This document shows, in pieces, positions 7,132-10,000 of a stretch of DNA of 10,000 bases. The position numbers and the translations under genes are program-made. This DNA comes from Candidatus Hydrogenedens sp. (GTDB taxonomy: Bacteria; Hydrogenedentota; Hydrogenedentia; Hydrogenedentales; Hydrogenedentaceae), in the NCBI GenBank assembly GCA_020216745.1, contig JAIWNQ010000241.1, forward strand, positions 1-10,000, read 5' to 3'. The notes beneath the pieces were generated by a model. It saw only the letters and a list, made by a program, of their open reading frames with translations. It had not been told where the DNA came from and did no database searches. How positions within the stretch are numbered: the first letter of the stretch is position 1; each line of letters starts with the position of its first letter.

Positions 7132-10000
7132 TTACTTAATTTTCAGGGTTAGCAGTTCCCACGGATTGAGGGTTCGTTCTGTAAAGGGTTCCGATTGTGG
7201 ATTGTTAGATAAAGTGGAAGTGATTATAACGGGTTTAGTAGTGGATGCATTTTTAATCTGCACGGGAACAGGTTCGGGTGTCGGATTAAATAATCGAACG
7301 ATGTATGCCTTTTCGTCAGGATTGTATTTGACATGATATATTACCCAGTTGGGGGTTATCTGGACGGGAGGGGTCAGTTGTTGGGGTATGTTATGGGTAG
7401 GGATTACAATCAGGTCAGAAGTCAATTGTTTTGCAAGGGTATCGGGATTGGAGGAATCATTCTTTTTATATGGTCTTATGTAGTATCGGAATGTATGCCA
7501 TCCATCCTGAGAGGCTTTATAATTTGTTTCCCAGTAATTGTTCATCACATACGAGAAGATATGGGGTTCAAGTATCAAGCCTTTTTTCCAGCCTACTTCG
7601 ATTGGGTCAACGGTAATTTTGCCTATCTCTACCATAGGGACATCCGGTGTGAATAGTGTAATTCCTTTTTCATTATTCTGGATGTCAACCCAGTCCTGAA
7701 CGGTTAAATAATTTTTACAGGAACCGTGTAATTGCTGTTCCGGTAAATGAACCACCGCAAAAGGTGTTTGATATCGAATGTTAGGGTTGTCAATATTAAA
7801 AGCAAACGCATAATGAACCGCTTCCGGAGTGCGAATATCTTCTTTATCAATAGAATTTATAACCTCGACAAAGTCTGAATTTGCATATAACACATATTCA
7901 TGTTGAATTTCTTTAGCCCCGGGGACAGATGTACTACGCACGAGAATGCTTCCCATAACAGGACCTTTTTCTTTTATCTCTATCTGGATATTCTCGGCTC
8001 GTTTTGTGTTTTCAGGATTTCGACCTGAGGTGTATAGATACTCATTTGTTTTGTATTGTGTATTTTCTTTTACAAATTCTTCTCCATCAGATTGTGTTTT
8101 TAATGATTTAATGGTTCCTGTTTGTGGGTCAATGATTAATTCAAGGCGTCCATTTTGCATAGTATTATCACTTACAATCACAGATGCTTCCGGATTTTCT
8201 GGGGTTCCTGCTTCAACGGTAAATATCGTATAGCCCCATGCAGGAATTTCATGGGCTATGAAAACAAGGTCATTCGATTGTAGAACTTGTGAAGGGACTG
8301 GTTTCCCCTCTTTTAATACACGATTGCCTTTTCGTCCCCACGAAGAGGGGATAGTTACAACCTTTGTCAGGTTAACAGGTGTCGGATTGATAACAATAAT
8401 TTGTGACACCGTTTGATAGTCAGGTTGAAAATTGTTGACAAATAGATTGAATAAATCATTTTTACCCTTTTCTGCATTTTCCGCAAAGGATTTCTTTATA
8501 GCCCATTGTTCTTTTACAAACGGATTATCCGGTTCGGAAATACTATTATGTGCACCCCAGGTATGCTCATCATACAAAACTGCATTTTCCCATGTTGATT
8601 GAAATTTTTCACCAGGATATTTATCAGGAAACCATAAGGCCCATAGCGTTTCTACATTCATAAGTTTCCGCACCGTATTTCGATTTAGTGCGGTCTCTCG
8701 TGCGGAAGAAGCAGAACCATCTTCCCAGTAGGGTGTAATTTCACCAGCATACACAGGCACATCTTTTCCATATTTCTCCTCAAAAGTTTGTAGAGCCTTG
8801 CGGGCTGTGGTAATAACCAATTTTGGGGTTTTATGCTGTTCATTCCACTGTTTTACAAAATCAGGCAGTTTATCATCCGGCGGTCCATTGTCACTGGCGA
8901 CACTATACCGTGCAATTGTTATGTCATAGGGGAAATTTCTGTCTTCCAATTCTGCCAAATAATTGCGAATTTGCTCTGGCATAGCATTGATTCCGCCGAA
9001 GAACCAACTATATCCCGCCAAACCAATCCATGTAAGGACTTTATGTTTTCCGCAGGGAGAAGCCCAGTAGAATGGTTTATCGCCCCAAACGTCAAGGATA
9101 TTTCCTACCCGCCAGGACAGGTTGGGACCAATAGAAAAATATTTCACTCCGGCTTGTGCCAGAACGGGAATCAATCCCCATGTATACCCCGGGACATCCG
9201 TTATGAGGGCGGAATCAATTGTTGTTCCTAATTCGTTTGATACATAATGGGCTTCATCAAGGAGATGTGTAAGTTCTTCACCATTGCAAAGACCTGTGAG
9301 TTGATTTGTAAAAAGAGCCGGTAATTCAAAGTAACCATCATTAACCGCTTTTTTAAATCGCTCTTTCGTTCCCTCATCTGCAACTTGCCAAAAACTTTTT
9401 ACTGCCCACAAAACCTCTGCAGACCAATGAAATTGTGCTTCCGGAGGGTAGTCTTTTGTTTTCTCAATAAGTTCTAATGCTTTAGTAAGGTTTTCCTGTT
9501 GTATTTTTAATACATCTGTCTGTATGTGGGTATACCCAATGTCATTGTGAGAATGTGGAATAAGATATAAAGTCTTTTGTTTGGCAGGAGGGATAACAAA
9601 GTCACGAGTCGCAACCGTTTTGTCCTCTTCCTTAATTTCAATGGACGAAAATGTATCCTTATCCACCTCTTTTACCGGGTAGTAAATGGTATTCCAACCA
9701 GGCTGAAGATTTATATCCATCGGGTCATTGTTCGTAATAGATATTTTCCCCTCAAAAGGCTGACCATAACAACGGATAGGGATTTTTATGTCACGGAGTT
9801 CTTTTTCCTCTACAGATGTAACCAGAGGAATGGGTATGGGTTTACCAATTCGTAATACAGTCTTTTTCGGTTCTGCTAATTCAAACTTACTCGGGGTGAA
9901 TAACTGAACCGCATCATAAATGAACCAACTCCCACTCGATACCGTAAACTGAATAACATTTTCACCCAATCGTAATAATGAAGATGGGAATGAAATTTCA
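7132..10000 (-). CDS. Glycoside hydrolase family 38-like protein with N-terminal beta-sandwich, 5'-partial
   Basis: The frame is open to the right edge with 955 codons visible and no convincing start: TTG 9969 is the first standard start codon but falls inside a domain. Numbering is from the codon at 9999-9997. Residues 1 to about 35 (RLGENVIQF...SGSWFIYDAVQL) look like the end of a jelly-roll domain as in family 4 rhamnogalacturonan lyases (domain III). A spacer domain spans about 45-140. The GH38-type catalytic part starts with HSHND at 149-153 (metal ligands His151 and Asp153 by family analogy). It continues with the putative nucleophile Asp268 in DVPGYTWG and DEHTWGAH (477-484) with the likely fourth ligand His479. 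The remainder (about 530-955) is beta-rich, as in GH38 C-terminal domains. It is probably a metal-dependent alpha-mannosidase-type enzyme on plant or mucosal glycans; the exact substrate is unknown. The signal peptide, if any, lies off the window. Confidence 0.85.
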   Translation of the reverse strand, partial: EISFPSSLLRLGENVIQFTVSSGSWFIYDAVQLFTPSKFELAEPKKTVLRIGKPIPIPLVTSVEEKELRDIKIPIRCYGQPFEGKISITNNDPMDINLQPGWNTIYYPVKEVDKDTFSSIEIKEEDKTVATRDFVIPPAKQKTLYLIPHSHNDIGYTHIQTDVLKIQQENLTKALELIEKTKDYPPEAQFHWSAEVLWAVKSFWQVADEGTKERFKKAVNDGYFELPALFTNQLTGLCNGEELTHLLDEAHYVSNELGTTIDSALITDVPGYTWGLIPVLAQAGVKYFSIGPNLSWRVGNILDVWGDKPFYWASPCGKHKVLTWIGLAGYSWFFGGINAMPEQIRNYLAELEDRNFPYDITIARYSVASDNGPPDDKLPDFVKQWNEQHKTPKLVITTARKALQTFEEKYGKDVPVYAGEITPYWEDGSASSARETALNRNTVRKLMNVETLWALWFPDKYPGEKFQSTWENAVLYDEHTWGAHNSISEPDNPFVKEQWAIKKSFAENAEKGKNDLFNLFVNNFQPDYQTVSQIIVINPTPVNLTKVVTIPSSWGRKGNRVLKEGKPVPSQVLQSNDLVFIAHEIPAWGYTIFTVEAGTPENPEASVIVSDNTMQNGRLELIIDPQTGTIKSLKTQSDGEEFVKENTQYKTNEYLYTSGRNPENTKRAENIQIEIKEKGPVMGSILVRSTSVPGAKEIQHEYVLYANSDFVEVINSIDKEDIRTPEAVHYAFAFNIDNPNIRYQTPFAVVHLPEQQLHGSCKNYLTVQDWVDIQNNEKGITLFTPDVPMVEIGKITVDPIEVGWKKGLILEPHIFSYVMNNYWETNYKASQDGWHTFRYYIRPYKKNDSSNPDTLAKQLTSDLIVIPTHNIPQQLTPPVQITPNWVIYHVKYNPDEKAYIVRLFNPTPEPVPVQIKNASTTKPVIITSTLSNNPQSEPFTERTLNPWELLTLKIK

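Noticed and set aside
8304..8351. 9-bp inverted repeat TCCCCTCTT ... AAGAGGGGA resembling the left-edge palindrome
   Set aside because: It lies inside the GH38-like coding region with a 30-base loop. The surrounding protein is continuous and the similarity is limited to the short core, so chance is likely.
8833..9231. 132-residue + strand open frame opposite the GH38-like gene
   Set aside because: It is antisense to conserved catalytic-domain sequence and has no family features, so it is a shadow frame.

Overview
The window is 10 kb of an AT-rich bacterial genome with three blocks. On the left is a co-directional defence operon on the + strand (to 5567). In the middle is a single + strand gene for a ceramidase-like hydrolase (5710-7014). 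On the right, on the - strand, is a very large glycoside hydrolase family 38-like gene that runs off the right edge (7132-10000). No tRNA, rRNA, transposase or CRISPR array is visible.

The defence operon has three genes. The first is a beta-class adenine DNA methyltransferase of the type III Mod kind. The second is a RhuM-like DNA-binding domain fused to a Fic/Doc domain. The third is a 989-residue superfamily 2 helicase with a C-terminal PD-(D/E)xK nuclease, that is, a type III Res subunit. The second and third genes overlap by four bases (ATGA). Mod and Res should form a modification/restriction enzyme. The Fic/Doc protein between them is the non-standard part and could be a toxin-like or regulatory accessory.

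The most unusual local structure is at the left edge: three 33-bp palindromic units directly before the methyltransferase domain. The methyltransferase reading frame stays open through the array to the window edge, so the array would be translated as an 11-residue repeat. The gene is probably 5'-incomplete here, with the palindromic element sitting in frame inside it.

The restriction operon is clearly more AT-rich (about 30% G+C on sampled lines) than the two metabolic genes (about 45%). This suggests that it is a transferred island beside resident carbohydrate/lipid hydrolase genes. The pairing of a neutral-ceramidase-like protein without a signal peptide and a GH38-like enzyme with a lyase-type beta-sandwich is, from family knowledge, reminiscent of Planctomycetota/Verrucomicrobiota, Hydrogenedentes-like or Bacteroidota-related uncultured bacteria. 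The window alone cannot fix the phylum.
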